From positions 20,942 to 84,941 of the forward strand of contig CANLUH010000019.1 in assembly GCA_947494205.1 (NCBI GenBank): a stretch of 64,000 bases of DNA. Direction: 5' to 3'. Positions 55,324 through 63,315 of the stretch are shown here, piece by piece. The number at the start of each line of letters is the position of its first letter. Positions within the stretch are counted from its first letter, which is position 1. Origin of the DNA: an uncultured Flavobacteriaceae bacterium (GTDB taxonomy: Bacteria > Bacteroidota > Bacteroidia > Flavobacteriales > Flavobacteriaceae). The notes under the pieces were generated by a model, which ran no database searches, was not told the DNA's origin, and was given only the letters and a program-made list of their open reading frames with translations. The position numbers and the translations under genes were made by a program.

Positions 55324-55359
55324 AAGTCCTAGCCATTTTTATAAAAATGGCTAGGACTT
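55324..55359 (+). terminator. Terminator after regulator 1
   Basis: AAGTCCTAGCCATTTTTAT / AAAAATGGCTAGGACTT perfect stem with T-rich tail. Confidence 0.9.
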
Positions 55360-55388
55360 GTTTGTTTTATGTTCTATTTGAAGGTTTC

Positions 55389-55421
55389 TTTGAGATATCA
55401 AAATTTTGATAAAACACTTTG
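55389..55421 (+). promoter_or_regulatory. Candidate promoter of precursor array 1 with palindromic operator in the spacer
   Basis: TTTG (55389-55392) and ACACTTTG (55414-55421) lie 21 bases apart. The spacer holds the 16-base perfect palindrome TATCAAAATTTTGATA (55396-55411), a likely binding site for a dimeric regulator that would block or activate the promoter. Confidence 0.5.
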
Positions 55422-55477
55422 TTTTTTACAGATGCATAGTAGAAAACAGAAATTAAATTTTAAAAACACATAGAATT

Positions 55478-55642
55478 ATGAAAACACAGAAAAACAAATT
55501 AGCATTTGCAAAGAACTCTATAGTAGAGCTAAATGATGAAAGATTAAATGAAATCTCAGGAGGAAGTACAATAGCACTAGGAGTCTCTCTTTTTGTAGCC
55601 ACTTATATTGCTACAGAGATTATTACAAGACAAATAAATTAA
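55478..55642 (+). CDS. GG-leader precursor peptide 3 (module 1 array)
   Basis: 54 aa: leader MKTQKNKLAFAKNSIVELN, GG at 28-29, core STIALGVSLFVATYIATEII plus TRQIN, hydrophobic and without Cys. First of four plus-strand precursor genes 36-60 bases apart after regulator 1. The core resembles a short membrane-active helix. Confidence 0.78.
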   Translation: MKTQKNKLAFAKNSIVELNDERLNEISGGSTIALGVSLFVATYIATEIITRQIN

Positions 55643-55657
55643 ATACATAAAATTATT

Positions 55658-55813
55658 ATGAAAACACAAAACAAGAACTTATTAAACTTTAACAAGAAAA
55701 CAATTGTAGCATTAACAGAAAAAAACATGATAGCTGTTTTTGGTGGAACGATTATTAATATACCAACTTTTACCTGCGGAGGTGGAGAAGATATGTGCCC
55801 AACAAGGAAATAA
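55658..55813 (+). CDS. GG-leader precursor peptide 4 (module 1 array)
   Basis: 51 aa: leader MKTQNKNLLNFNKKTIVALT, GG at 29-30, core TIINIPTFTCGGGEDMCPTR plus K. Two Cys and three Thr make this core suited to lanthionine-type rings or a disulfide. Begins 15 bases after the previous stop, so the array is one message. Confidence 0.8.
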   Translation: MKTQNKNLLNFNKKTIVALTEKNMIAVFGGTIINIPTFTCGGGEDMCPTRK

Positions 55814-55831
55814 TCTATAAACAATCATATT

Positions 55832-55975
55832 ATGAAAACAACAAGAAACAAATTAGCATTAAAAAAAAGTGCTATTATAGAACTTAACTATTCTGAGTTA
55901 AATAAAGTATCAGGCGGGACTTTAATAACATCTTTTATTCTAACAGTTTCTTTGGTTACATTTAAAACGTTCTAA
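55832..55975 (+). CDS. GG-leader precursor peptide 5 (module 1 array)
   Basis: 47 aa: leader MKTTRNKLALKKSAIIELN, GG at 28-29, core TLITSFILTVSLVTFKTF, Thr/Ser-rich and hydrophobic, no Cys. The leader matches the locus pattern exactly, including SELNKVSGG. Confidence 0.78.
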   Translation: MKTTRNKLALKKSAIIELNYSELNKVSGGTLITSFILTVSLVTFKTF

Positions 55976-56026
55976 GAACAATAACACACAAACACAAATT
56001 TATATTAACATTTAAAAACACGAATT

Positions 56027-56185
56027 ATGAAAACACGTAAAAACAAATTAGATTTTAAAAAGCGAACAATAGCAGAACTTAATGACGCTCAAATGCATGA
56101 TGTAAATGGAGGAACTCTATCTTTAGCTGTAGTATCTGTACTAGTAGTGTCTCCTGCTTTTTCGACGGTGTTATGGAGAAACTAG
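56027..56185 (+). CDS. GG-leader precursor peptide 6 (module 1 array)
   Basis: 52 aa: leader MKTRKNKLDFKKRTIAELN, GG at 28-29, core TLSLAVVSVLVVSPAFSTVL plus WRN, hydrophobic, no Cys. Last gene of array 1, followed by a terminator. Confidence 0.78.
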   Translation: MKTRKNKLDFKKRTIAELNDAQMHDVNGGTLSLAVVSVLVVSPAFSTVLWRN

Positions 56186-56226
56186 AGGGAAGTTTATTTT
56201 CCTATTATAGTTAGGATTTAAATTAA

Positions 56227-56268
56227 AAAAAATCTTTTAACAGGATATATTCTGTTAAAAGATTTTTT
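56227..56268 (+). terminator. Terminator of precursor array 1
   Basis: AAAATCTTTTAACAG / CTGTTAAAAGATTTT stem, eight-base loop, T-tail. Confidence 0.88.
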
Positions 56269-56311
56269 CAATTTGATTAGTTTTAATGAATTTTTAGAAT
56301 TCGGTATAAAA

Positions 56312-56500
56312 CTAGTCTTCTTTTATATTTTTAGTTGAGTCTTCTTCCTTACTAGCGTCTTTAAACTCTTTAATTCCACTACCTAACCCTTTCATTAATT
56401 CTGGTATTTTTTTACCTCCAAATAAAAGTAAAATAGCTACAACAATTAATATAATAGATGTAGGTCCAGGTATAGCTAGAAAAATGTTTGCTGATATCAT
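56312..56500 (-). CDS. tatA: Sec-independent protein translocase TatA/TatE
   Basis: 62 aa from the second Met ([13 protein letters not shown]); the seven-residue longer form begins within the promoter-like region. One N-terminal transmembrane helix ([14 protein letters not shown]), the [21 protein letters not shown] amphipathic helix and an acidic tail define TatA, which forms the pore for folded twin-arginine substrates. No tatB or tatC is adjacent. TAACTTTG (56526-56519, minus strand) may be its -7 box. It sits alone between two precursor groups. Confidence 0.9.
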   Translation of the reverse strand: MISANIFLAIPGPTSIILIVVAILLLFGGKKIPELMKGLGSGIKEFKDASKEEDSTKNIKED

Positions 56501-56584
56501 AACTTTAAATTTAAAGTGCAAAGTTAATAATTAATGTTTAGAAAGTAAGTTAAAAAGTAATAATACTCTTGTTAGCTTATTATA

Positions 56585-56629
56585 TATTAAAAGGTCCAAC
56601 GTAACGAATTGCGTTGGACCTTTTAATAT
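56585..56629 (-). terminator. Terminator after precursor peptide 7
   Basis: TATTAAAAGGTCCAACG / CGTTGGACCTTTTAATA stem between the precursor 7 stop and the tatA promoter region. Confidence 0.85.
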
Positions 56630-56674
56630 AGATTTGTTCCCAAAAGTAGTATCTATAACACTACAATATTGATT

Positions 56675-56896
56675 TTAATTACTAGTAAGTCTACATAACC
56701 CTGTAGTCGTTGGTCTATGATTATTTGTTAACGGTCTAAAAAGAGAAGTATTGATGGGTACATTACCTCCTGTATTTAGCACAATATTGTTTTGTAAAAT
56801 TAATCCCCCTTTTATAGCGTTTAATTCAGAATCGTTAAGCTCAACTATTGTTCGCTTTTTAAAATCTAGTTTTTTTTTTGTCCCTCGTTTTTTCAT
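56675..56896 (-). CDS. GG-leader precursor peptide 7 (module 2, divergent)
   Basis: 73 aa, the longest of the set. Leader MKKRGTKKKLDFKKRTIVEL followed by NDSELNAIKGG (GG at 30-31). The 42-residue core is Asn/Thr-rich (LILQNNIVLNTGG, then NVPINTSLFRP, HRPTTTGLCRLTSN) with one Cys and a second GG. A longer core with many Thr and a C-terminal Cys fits a ring-forming RiPP best among the set. Divergent from regulator 2, 417 bases away. Confidence 0.82.
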   Translation of the reverse strand: MKKRGTKKKLDFKKRTIVELNDSELNAIKGGLILQNNIVLNTGGNVPINTSLFRPLTNNHRPTTTGLCRLTSN

Positions 56897-57313
56897 AGTT
56901 TTTAAGTTTTATCATTAATCATCATAACAAATATATTTTTACTTTATCATATTATAAAACAATAGCACCGAGGTTTTATAAAAAGTAGCTGTATAAATTA
57001 ATGTTAAGTATTTGATTTTCAGTCAATTAATTGTTTTTTGGTGTTTAAAAAATGAAATTATAACATTTTCAGTAAAAACACATGAAACACAAAAATATTT
57101 AACTAAAATAGTTAAAATTTAACTAATAATTCAATATCGTTTCGGTGAATAATTAAAGTATTTTTACTTTAGCGCTTTTAAAAATGTCTTTTAAAAATAA
57201 AAGAGATACATGTATAAATTGTTTTTTTGAGGCAGTCAAAAGTTTTGTTTTATTATCATTATAAACTAACTTAGACATTTCATATTTTTTACTAAACCGA
57301 TGTCATTGTTTTT

Positions 57314-59056
57314 ATGTTTTTATTAAAAAAAAACTTATTATTTTTTTCGCTGTTTTTTAGTTTTTTATTTTCATGTTCTCAAAAAAAAGAGAGTACAACT
57401 ACTACGCAAGAAATAAAAATAAATTATTATGATTCTATTAAAAAATATATCTACACTAATCCTGTAGAAGGGATTGTTTACAGTAAAGGGTTTTTAGAGG
57501 AAAGTAAAAAAGAAGATAATCTTCCTAATGTATTGTTAGCATTAGGGACTTTGGCTGTAGAATACGAAGTTCGAGGAATGCTAGATAGTACTATATACTA
57601 TTACGATATACGTAAAGAGACTTCCAAAAACCCTCAAGACATCATTGATAATTCGCACAGTGTTGCTGTTATTTATGCTAATCAAAGTGACTATAGTAAA
57701 GCCGTAGCATTACAAATAGAATGTTTAGAATTATCTAAAAAGCACGATTTAGAAGAAGGTAAAGAAAGAGCCTTAAAATATCTTAGGTTTATAAAAAATA
57801 AAATTAACGTATCAGAAGAGATTATACCTTTTTTTATTGATGCTTATAATATCGAGAGTGAAAAACCAGAGGAAAGAAGATATAATTTGAGGTATGCTAG
57901 ATTAGATCTTGCTAAAAGTTACCTAGTTCATAATAAGTTAAATAAAGCGCTTTTATATGCAGAAGAAGGCGTAAAAGAATCTAAACAAACTAAAAACTTA
58001 GAATTTTTATATTATTACCAACACTTAAGGTCTAAGGTACTGTTTGAAATGGAAAAAATTGATTTAGCAGAAGCTTCCTCTCTTAAAACATTAGAAACAG
58101 CTAAGCTTCTTAATAATAATGAGTTTATAAATGAAGCAAACTATATAAGAGCTTTAATTTATTTAAAAACAGGAAAACCAGAGGCTTCTTTAAACTTACT
58201 AGAAAATAATCTAAACTATAAACATTCTCCAGAGCAGTTATATAATTATTATCAGTTAATAGCAAATAGTTACGAAGCTATTGGTAATATGTCTTTATCT
58301 AATTCGTTTAATCAAAAATCTATTAAGGAGAAAGAAAAAGTATCTCAGAAAAACTTAGAAACATTAGATACTATTCATGATATTTTTATAAACGAACAGA
58401 AAGAAGCGACGTATAAACAAAAAGAAAACAAATCATTCTGGGTTATTTCTTGTTTAATTTTTATAGTGTTATGTGTGTTAATTGTTTTTAAATTAAAGTT
58501 AAACCAGAAACAAAATCAAAGCCGTTTTGATGATTTAATGCTAAAGTTAAAAGATTACGAAAAGCAAGTAAAGACAACTAAGATAAAAAAGGATACTTTA
58601 AAAACGTCTAACGTTAAACCAATAATAGAAGAGTCAAAAGTAGCAACAACAGAAGAGGAATCTAAAACCAATCTAGAAGACAATAGTTATATTATTGATG
58701 ATGAAAAAGTAGAAGAAATACTCTCTAAAATAAATAAGTTAGAAGAAAAGAAATATTATTTAAGGCAAGATTGCACACTACATAACATGGCCAAGAAGCT
58801 TAAGACAAATACTTCTTACTTGTCTAAAATAATAAATACACATCTTGATAAGTCTTTTAGTACATATATTAATGAGCTTAGAATAAATTATGTTGCTATA
58901 GAGTTAAAAAATAATAAACGCTTACGATCTTATTCTATTAAAGGTGTAGCCGAAGAAGTTGGCTACAAAAATGGAGATTCTTTTGCTAGAGCTTTCAAAG
59001 CATTTACAGGAATTACACCTTCTGTGTATATTAAAAAAATAAACGAACTTAAATAA
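57314..59056 (+). CDS. TPR-transmembrane-AraC regulator, paralogue 2
   Basis: 580 aa. The N terminus is hydrophobic and ends FLFSCSQKKEST, so this copy may be a lipoprotein. TPR-like repeats follow to about 360, a transmembrane helix (FWVISCLIFIVLCVLIVF, about 373-393), a charged linker, and an AraC-type domain from about 479 (NMAKKLKTNTSYLSKIINTHL, then KGVAEEVGYKNGDSFARAFKAF). Divergent from precursor 7. The 417-base upstream gap holds no gene and is AT-rich with TTTAACTA-type inverted motifs. Confidence 0.82.
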   Translation: MFLLKKNLLFFSLFFSFLFSCSQKKESTTTTQEIKINYYDSIKKYIYTNPVEGIVYSKGFLEESKKEDNLPNVLLALGTLAVEYEVRGMLDSTIYYYDIRKETSKNPQDIIDNSHSVAVIYANQSDYSKAVALQIECLELSKKHDLEEGKERALKYLRFIKNKINVSEEIIPFFIDAYNIESEKPEERRYNLRYARLDLAKSYLVHNKLNKALLYAEEGVKESKQTKNLEFLYYYQHLRSKVLFEMEKIDLAEASSLKTLETAKLLNNNEFINEANYIRALIYLKTGKPEASLNLLENNLNYKHSPEQLYNYYQLIANSYEAIGNMSLSNSFNQKSIKEKEKVSQKNLETLDTIHDIFINEQKEATYKQKENKSFWVISCLIFIVLCVLIVFKLKLNQKQNQSRFDDLMLKLKDYEKQVKTTKIKKDTLKTSNVKPIIEESKVATTEEESKTNLEDNSYIIDDEKVEEILSKINKLEEKKYYLRQDCTLHNMAKKLKTNTSYLSKIINTHLDKSFSTYINELRINYVAIELKNNKRLRSYSIKGVAEEVGYKNGDSFARAFKAFTGITPSVYIKKINELK

Positions 59057-59140
59057 TAAATATCGTTTTAATAATTTGTAAATCAATACATTAATTTGTT
59101 TTTGAAGCTTCAGATATTTTATAAAAACGCGACTACTTCT

Positions 59141-59172
59141 CTTGTTTTCTACTTTTATTTCAAATTACTTTG
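59141..59172 (+). promoter_or_regulatory. Candidate promoter downstream of regulator 2
   Basis: CTTG (59141-59144), 20 bases, TTACTTTG (59165-59172). The same boxes with the same spacing recur after regulator 3 (62220-62251). Confidence 0.5.
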
Positions 59173-59338
59173 GACTATGAAATAAATACACTATTTAGTT
59201 TTAAATGCTAATAATTTATTTTAAAACTAGTTAAGGCATAACTCTATTCATGTGCTAAAGAATAAAAAAACGCCTTATAATTTTCTTTTAAATTTTAATT
59301 AATAAAACTATTTAAATGTATTTATAATATTTAGGTTC

Positions 59339-59374
59339 GAGAGTTGATGAAAACTATAACGGTAAGTAATCAAC
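59339..59374 (+). other. Leader hairpin shared by modules 2 and 3
   Basis: GAGTTGAT / ATCAACTC perfect 8-base stem followed by CTTTATTAAG. A recognisably related stretch (GAGTTGAAGAGATGACGAAA ... GTAGTCTTCTCTTTAC) lies at 62515-62570. It may be a 5'-leader element of the precursor message. Confidence 0.45.
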
Positions 59375-59605
59375 TCTTTATTAAGAATAAGAAATAAAAA
59401 ACTATAGTCCATATTTCTTTAAATGTTGTGATAATTAATAGTAATAATTTTATGTGATCTTAGTCCAAAAGTTCTTTGAATTAAATATAACTATTACAAC
59501 ACTTACAGAGATTAAAAATTGTAGTGTTAACTGTTTTTATTAAAAGTTTTTATTTAAGCCGTCGACTTTATCGATAAAAACAAATGAAGAGAAACTAAAA
59601 AGAAA

Positions 59606-59863
59606 ATGCAGTTAATAACGAAAAAACAAAATGATAAAATATACTTACTAGCAAAGTGTAATTCTATGAAAAATTACATATCAATAATAATTTTACTGCT
59701 AGTAGTATATTCATTAATTAAATTAGGTTTTTTCTTTTACGAGTTTATAGTTTATGCGCCTTTAATAGGTTGCTTTTTATTGCTTTTACTATTTTCAATA
59801 ATAGTATTCTTCTATTCTCTTGTTATGTTTTTTAAAAATGAAAATCATAACGATAAAAAATAA
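59606..59863 (+). CDS. Small two-helix membrane protein
   Basis: 85 aa (or 65 aa from the Met at 59666, which directly precedes the first helix). Two hydrophobic segments, YISIIILLLVVYSLIKLGFF and IGCFLLLLLFSIIVFFYSLV, and a polar tail (ENHNDKK). No family recognised. It occupies the place where modules 1 and 3 have precursor arrays, in the same transcript as the conserved leader element, so an immunity or transport-accessory role is possible but unproven. Confidence 0.55.
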   Translation: MQLITKKQNDKIYLLAKCNSMKNYISIIILLLVVYSLIKLGFFFYEFIVYAPLIGCFLLLLLFSIIVFFYSLVMFFKNENHNDKK

Positions 59864-59917
59864 CCTAATACCAAAAACAATGTCTCTTTTAGATCTTTTT
59901 TTGGTATTAGGTTATTT
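59859..59917. terminator. Bidirectional terminator between small membrane protein and precursor 8
   Basis: AAATAACCTAATACCAAAAA / TTTTTGGTATTAGGTTATTT long stem. Confidence 0.88.
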
Positions 59918-59940
59918 AATATTATAATAGTTTTTTTTAA

Positions 59941-60102
59941 TTAATATAATTCGTCAACACATATTGGGCTTGAACCTGTAAAAATGCTAACTACACCAAT
60001 ATTAGGTGATGTTCCTCCTTGTATTTTATTCATTTGAGAATCGTTTAATTCTACAATTTCATTTTTTTTAAATGTTAATTTGTTTTGTGCTTGAGTTTTC
60101 AT
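59941..60102 (-). CDS. GG-leader precursor peptide 8 (module 3, divergent)
   Basis: 53 aa: leader MKTQAQNKLTFKKNEIVELN, GG at 29-30, core TSPNIGVVSIFTGSSPICVD plus ELY with one Cys and several Ser/Thr. Divergent from regulator 3, whose start codon is 220 bases away, repeating the arrangement of modules 1 and 2. Confidence 0.8.
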   Translation of the reverse strand: MKTQAQNKLTFKKNEIVELNDSQMNKIQGGTSPNIGVVSIFTGSSPICVDELY

Positions 60103-60322
60103 AATGATAAATTTTATGTTAAATAATTATGTCATTAGGGACTGACTTGGGCAAATATTGTGATTATGTTGTTTAAAATGAAATGTAAAAAACAATTATT
60201 TATAAAAAAAAGCTTATAGATTAAGTTGTAAATAGTTGATTTTTAGTAACTTCAAAATGATTTTGTGGTATGAAAAAAACGACTTAATTTTATAACTTAA
60301 TTTTATTATTATACCCTAGTTA

Positions 60323-62131
60323 ATGAAATATAAAACTCAAGTATTAAGTATTTTTTTTAGTCTTTTTATCCTTAACAATTTGTTTAGTCAAGATGTTATT
60401 TACCCTGTTGGAGATTCCATTAAAAAGTACCTTTATAATGAGCCTGAAAAAGCAATAGGTTATTGCCATGAGTACATTAAACTTAGTAATGAAAATAATG
60501 ATATTTACGGTTTAAGGATAAGTTATTCTGCCTTAGCTATAGGATATGGTGTAATTAACGAGCCAGATAGTACATTACATTATTATGGTAAAAGCTTAGT
60601 TTTAGAAGAAAACCCAATAGACCTTATTCGTAAAAAATTTTATATCGCTAATGTATATGATAAAAACTCTAACTATAATGAAGCTCTGAGAATATACAGT
60701 CAAATATTAGAGTTGGCAAAGAAGGAGAACGATTTAGAGATGGTTAATACTGTTAATTTTTCTATTGAATTAATTAAGAGTAAAGTGGATATTTATAAAC
60801 AAGGTTTCCCAAAAGAATCTTTATCATATTTAGAGAATATATATAATCTTGAAATAAAGAAAGATAAATTAAAAGAATTAAAAGTTACAAGAAAAAACCT
60901 TATAGAGGTTTATATAAAAAATGATGAGCTAGAAAAAGCTAAGCATTTAATAGAAGAAGGATTAAAGCAAGCAGAAAGAGAAAACAATAAAGAATTTATG
61001 TTTTATCTGCATGATTTAAAATCTAAAATTAATAAATTAAAAGAAAATTATACTATTTCTATTAATGAAGCTAAAGAGGCTTTACGTTATGCTGAGGATT
61101 TAAAAAATCAATTATTTATTAATCAAGCGAACTTTAATTTAGCAGAGCTAGCTTATATTTTAGAAGATTATAAAGGTGTTTTAAAATATTTAAAGAAAGT
61201 TGAGTATAATAAAAATAATAAAACGTCTTTACAACTTTCTAGAGATTATAAACTTAGGGCAGATACATATAATAGCTTAGATAGTATAAGGCTTTCTAGA
61301 GATTATTTAAGTAAGCATCTTGTAGAAAAAGATAAAGCTAATAAAGAATATTTAGATGCTTTAAAAAGTATTTATACCATAAGTACAAAAGAGAAAGTAT
61401 CAGAAATTCAAGATAATTATGAGACAGAGCTTCAGGAAGAAATTTCTGAGAAAGAAAAGCATAAAAAAACAAAATGGTATTGGATAGGAATTAGCGCTGG
61501 ACTATTATTTTTAATATTTATTCTTTTTACCTTTTTTAAAGGTAAATCTAAAAGAAACCAAGAGCGTTTTGAAGTGTTAATGCAAAAAGTGAAAGCTTTT
61601 GAAGAGAGAAAAACGGACATTGAGCCTAGAAAAGTAGAAGATGTTGTTCTTGAAAAAGAAATTGTTTTAGAAATTGAACCTTCTAAAATACCTAAAAACC
61701 TTGAAGCTGAAGAAGATATTATTAAAACAGAAGAAGAAGAGGAAGAAGATACAGAAGACCCTGCTTATGTTATAAATGATAAGAAAGTAGAAGAAATTTT
61801 GGTAAAACTTTTAGCGTTAGAGGATAAGTTGTATTATCTCCGTCAAGATTGTACACTGCACAATATGGCCAAAAAACTAAAAACAAATACCTCTTATTTA
61901 TCTAAAATAATAAATACTCATTTAAACAAATCGTTTAGTACATACATTAATGAACTAAGAATTAATTATGCTATTTTAGAGTTAAAGAACAATAAAAGAC
62001 TACGTTCATATTCTGTAAAAGGAATAGCTCAGGAGATGGGATATAAAAATGCTGATGCCTTTACACGTTATTTTAAGGTTACTACAGGCATAACACCTGC
62101 CGTTTATATTAAAAAAATAGAAGGAATATAA
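60323..62131 (+). CDS. TPR-transmembrane-AraC regulator, paralogue 3
   Basis: 602 aa: signal peptide (YKTQVLSIFFSLFILNNLFSQ), TPR-like repeats to about 365, a transmembrane helix (WIGISAGLLFLIFILFTFF, about 386-405), an unusually acidic linker (EEDIIKTEEEEEEDTEDP) and the AraC-type domain from about 502 (KKLKTNTSYLSKIINTHL, then KGIAQEMGYKNADAFTRYFK). The DNA-binding domain is near-identical to paralogues 1 and 2, so all three probably bind similar sites while sensing different inputs. Followed by the largest precursor array. Confidence 0.82.
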   Translation: MKYKTQVLSIFFSLFILNNLFSQDVIYPVGDSIKKYLYNEPEKAIGYCHEYIKLSNENNDIYGLRISYSALAIGYGVINEPDSTLHYYGKSLVLEENPIDLIRKKFYIANVYDKNSNYNEALRIYSQILELAKKENDLEMVNTVNFSIELIKSKVDIYKQGFPKESLSYLENIYNLEIKKDKLKELKVTRKNLIEVYIKNDELEKAKHLIEEGLKQAERENNKEFMFYLHDLKSKINKLKENYTISINEAKEALRYAEDLKNQLFINQANFNLAELAYILEDYKGVLKYLKKVEYNKNNKTSLQLSRDYKLRADTYNSLDSIRLSRDYLSKHLVEKDKANKEYLDALKSIYTISTKEKVSEIQDNYETELQEEISEKEKHKKTKWYWIGISAGLLFLIFILFTFFKGKSKRNQERFEVLMQKVKAFEERKTDIEPRKVEDVVLEKEIVLEIEPSKIPKNLEAEEDIIKTEEEEEEDTEDPAYVINDKKVEEILVKLLALEDKLYYLRQDCTLHNMAKKLKTNTSYLSKIINTHLNKSFSTYINELRINYAILELKNNKRLRSYSVKGIAQEMGYKNADAFTRYFKVTTGITPAVYIKKIEGI

Positions 62132-62132
62132 A

Positions 62133-62164
62133 ATTTTCAGTTTTTTTAATAAAAAACTGAAAAT
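62133..62164 (+). terminator. Hairpin after regulator 3
   Basis: ATTTTCAGTTTTTT / AAAAAACTGAAAAT perfect 14-base stem just after the stop codon. Confidence 0.7.
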
Positions 62165-62219
62165 CAATTAGTTAAAATGTTTTGAGGATGTGTTTTTTTA
62201 TAAATTATGGTTTGGTAGA

Positions 62220-62251
62220 CTTGCACAACCCCTTTTTTTGTAATTACTTTG
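62220..62251 (+). promoter_or_regulatory. Candidate promoter of precursor array 3
   Basis: CTTG (62220-62223), 20 bases, TTACTTTG (62244-62251), as after regulator 2. It implies an untranslated leader of about 340 bases before the first precursor. Confidence 0.5.
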
Positions 62252-62514
62252 AACCAAGAAACAAAGCATCTAATAATTTAAAACTCAAGCACATTTAATT
62301 ATCCAAATTATTAGAAAAAAAAACAGAGCTCTGTAAAGCCCTGTCAATTTTGAAAACACAAATTTTCATGTATTCCATGTCCGTCAACATGTTGTACTCT
62401 GCAAATATATGTTTTTTATCACTTTAATCCAATTAGTGAATAAAACATTAGAGTACTTCACAATTTTTATCGGAATACAAGACTAACAATATAGCTTAAG
62501 GCATAAAGGCGCTT

Positions 62515-62570
62515 GAGTTGAAGAGATGACGAAAGCTATTATTTTAGTTAGTAGTCTTCTCTTTACAAAA
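62515..62570 (+). other. Leader element, second copy
   Basis: GAGTTGAAGAGATGACGAAA ... GTAGTCTTCTCTTTAC contains AAGAGA/TCTCTT complementarity and aligns with the hairpin at 59339. Nothing else coding is seen in the 62.13-62.59 kb gap. Confidence 0.4.
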
Positions 62571-62596
62571 ATGTTAAACGTAAATATTTTGATAAA

Positions 62597-62767
62597 ATGA
62601 AAACGCAACACAACAAACTATTATTTAATAAACTTTCAATTACAGAATTAACAGAAGCACAATCTAAAGTAATTAAAGGAGGAACTTTAACACTAGGCTG
62701 TACATTATGTATTAACTCTAGTAATGGACCAGGAGGAACAGTTTTGCAAGAACTAAAAATAGCCTAA
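62597..62767 (+). CDS. GG-leader precursor peptide 9 (module 3 array)
   Basis: 56 aa: leader MKTQHNKLLFNKLSITELT, GG at 28-29, core TLTLGCTLCINSSNGPGGTV plus LQELKIA. Two Cys close together (CxxC) among Thr/Ser and a second GG. First gene of a seven-gene array. Confidence 0.8.
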   Translation: MKTQHNKLLFNKLSITELTEAQSKVIKGGTLTLGCTLCINSSNGPGGTVLQELKIA

Positions 62768-62791
62768 AATCAATAATAAAATTTAAACATT

Positions 62792-62953
62792 ATGAAATCA
62801 ATAAACAAAGAATTAAACTTTAAAAAAAGTGCAATAGTAGAGTTAAATAATGAAGATTTAAACGCAGTATTTGGAGGAACGTTTAGTACAAATTCTGAGA
62901 GTGGACCGTTATGCGACATGCTAGATATAATAACATCAGTATTAACAAGATAA
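62792..62953 (+). CDS. GG-leader precursor peptide 10 (module 3 array)
   Basis: 53 aa: leader MKSINKELNFKKSAIVELN, GG at 28-29, core TFSTNSESGPLCDMLDIITS plus VLTR. One Cys preceded by a Ser/Thr-rich stretch (TFSTNSES), a composition expected of a dehydrated, ring-forming peptide. Confidence 0.8.
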   Translation: MKSINKELNFKKSAIVELNNEDLNAVFGGTFSTNSESGPLCDMLDIITSVLTR

Positions 62954-62982
62954 GATAAATATTAATATAAAATTAAGCAATT

Positions 62983-63126
62983 ATGAAAACACTAAATAAC
63001 AAATTAGACTTCAAAAAGAATTCGTTAGTAGAATTAAATGATAAAGATTTATCTAATATTAATGGTGGAAGTTGGACCGTATTAATTGACTATATAAATG
63101 ACCAGTTAACAGCAATAACTAAATAA
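62983..63126 (+). CDS. GG-leader precursor peptide 11 (module 3 array)
   Basis: 47 aa: leader MKTLNNKLDFKKNSLVELN, GG at 28-29, core SWTVLIDYINDQLTAITK, no Cys. An amphipathic short core. Confidence 0.78.
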   Translation: MKTLNNKLDFKKNSLVELNDKDLSNINGGSWTVLIDYINDQLTAITK

Positions 63127-63136
63127 GTATAATATT

Positions 63137-63307
63137 ATGAAATCACAAGATAAAAGTAAAAAGTTAGATTTTGGTAAAAGGAATATTATTGAATTAAACA
63201 ATAACAGTTTAAGTACTGTTAATGGAGGTGGAACAACAACAATATCTAATATAACCACAATAATAAACTTTTCTAAAGATACATTATGTACTTCAGACGT
63301 TAAATAG
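63137..63307 (+). CDS. GG-leader precursor peptide 12 (module 3 array)
   Basis: 56 aa: leader MKSQDKSKKLDFGKRNIIEL with GG at 30-31, core GTTTISNITTIINFSKDTLC followed by TSDVK. Very Thr-rich with one Cys. The SKDT-C segment also occurs in the cores of precursors 1 and 2 at the far end of the locus. Ten bases after the previous stop. Confidence 0.8.
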   Translation: MKSQDKSKKLDFGKRNIIELNNNSLSTVNGGGTTTISNITTIINFSKDTLCTSDVK

Positions 63308-63315
63308 AAAATACC

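Noticed and set aside
59347..59397. Mini-ORF MKTITVSNQLFIKNKK as another precursor peptide
   Set aside because: Only the MKT start resembles the leaders; there is no LxF-x-K-x-x-I-x-ELN or GG pattern. The region fits a leader hairpin better.
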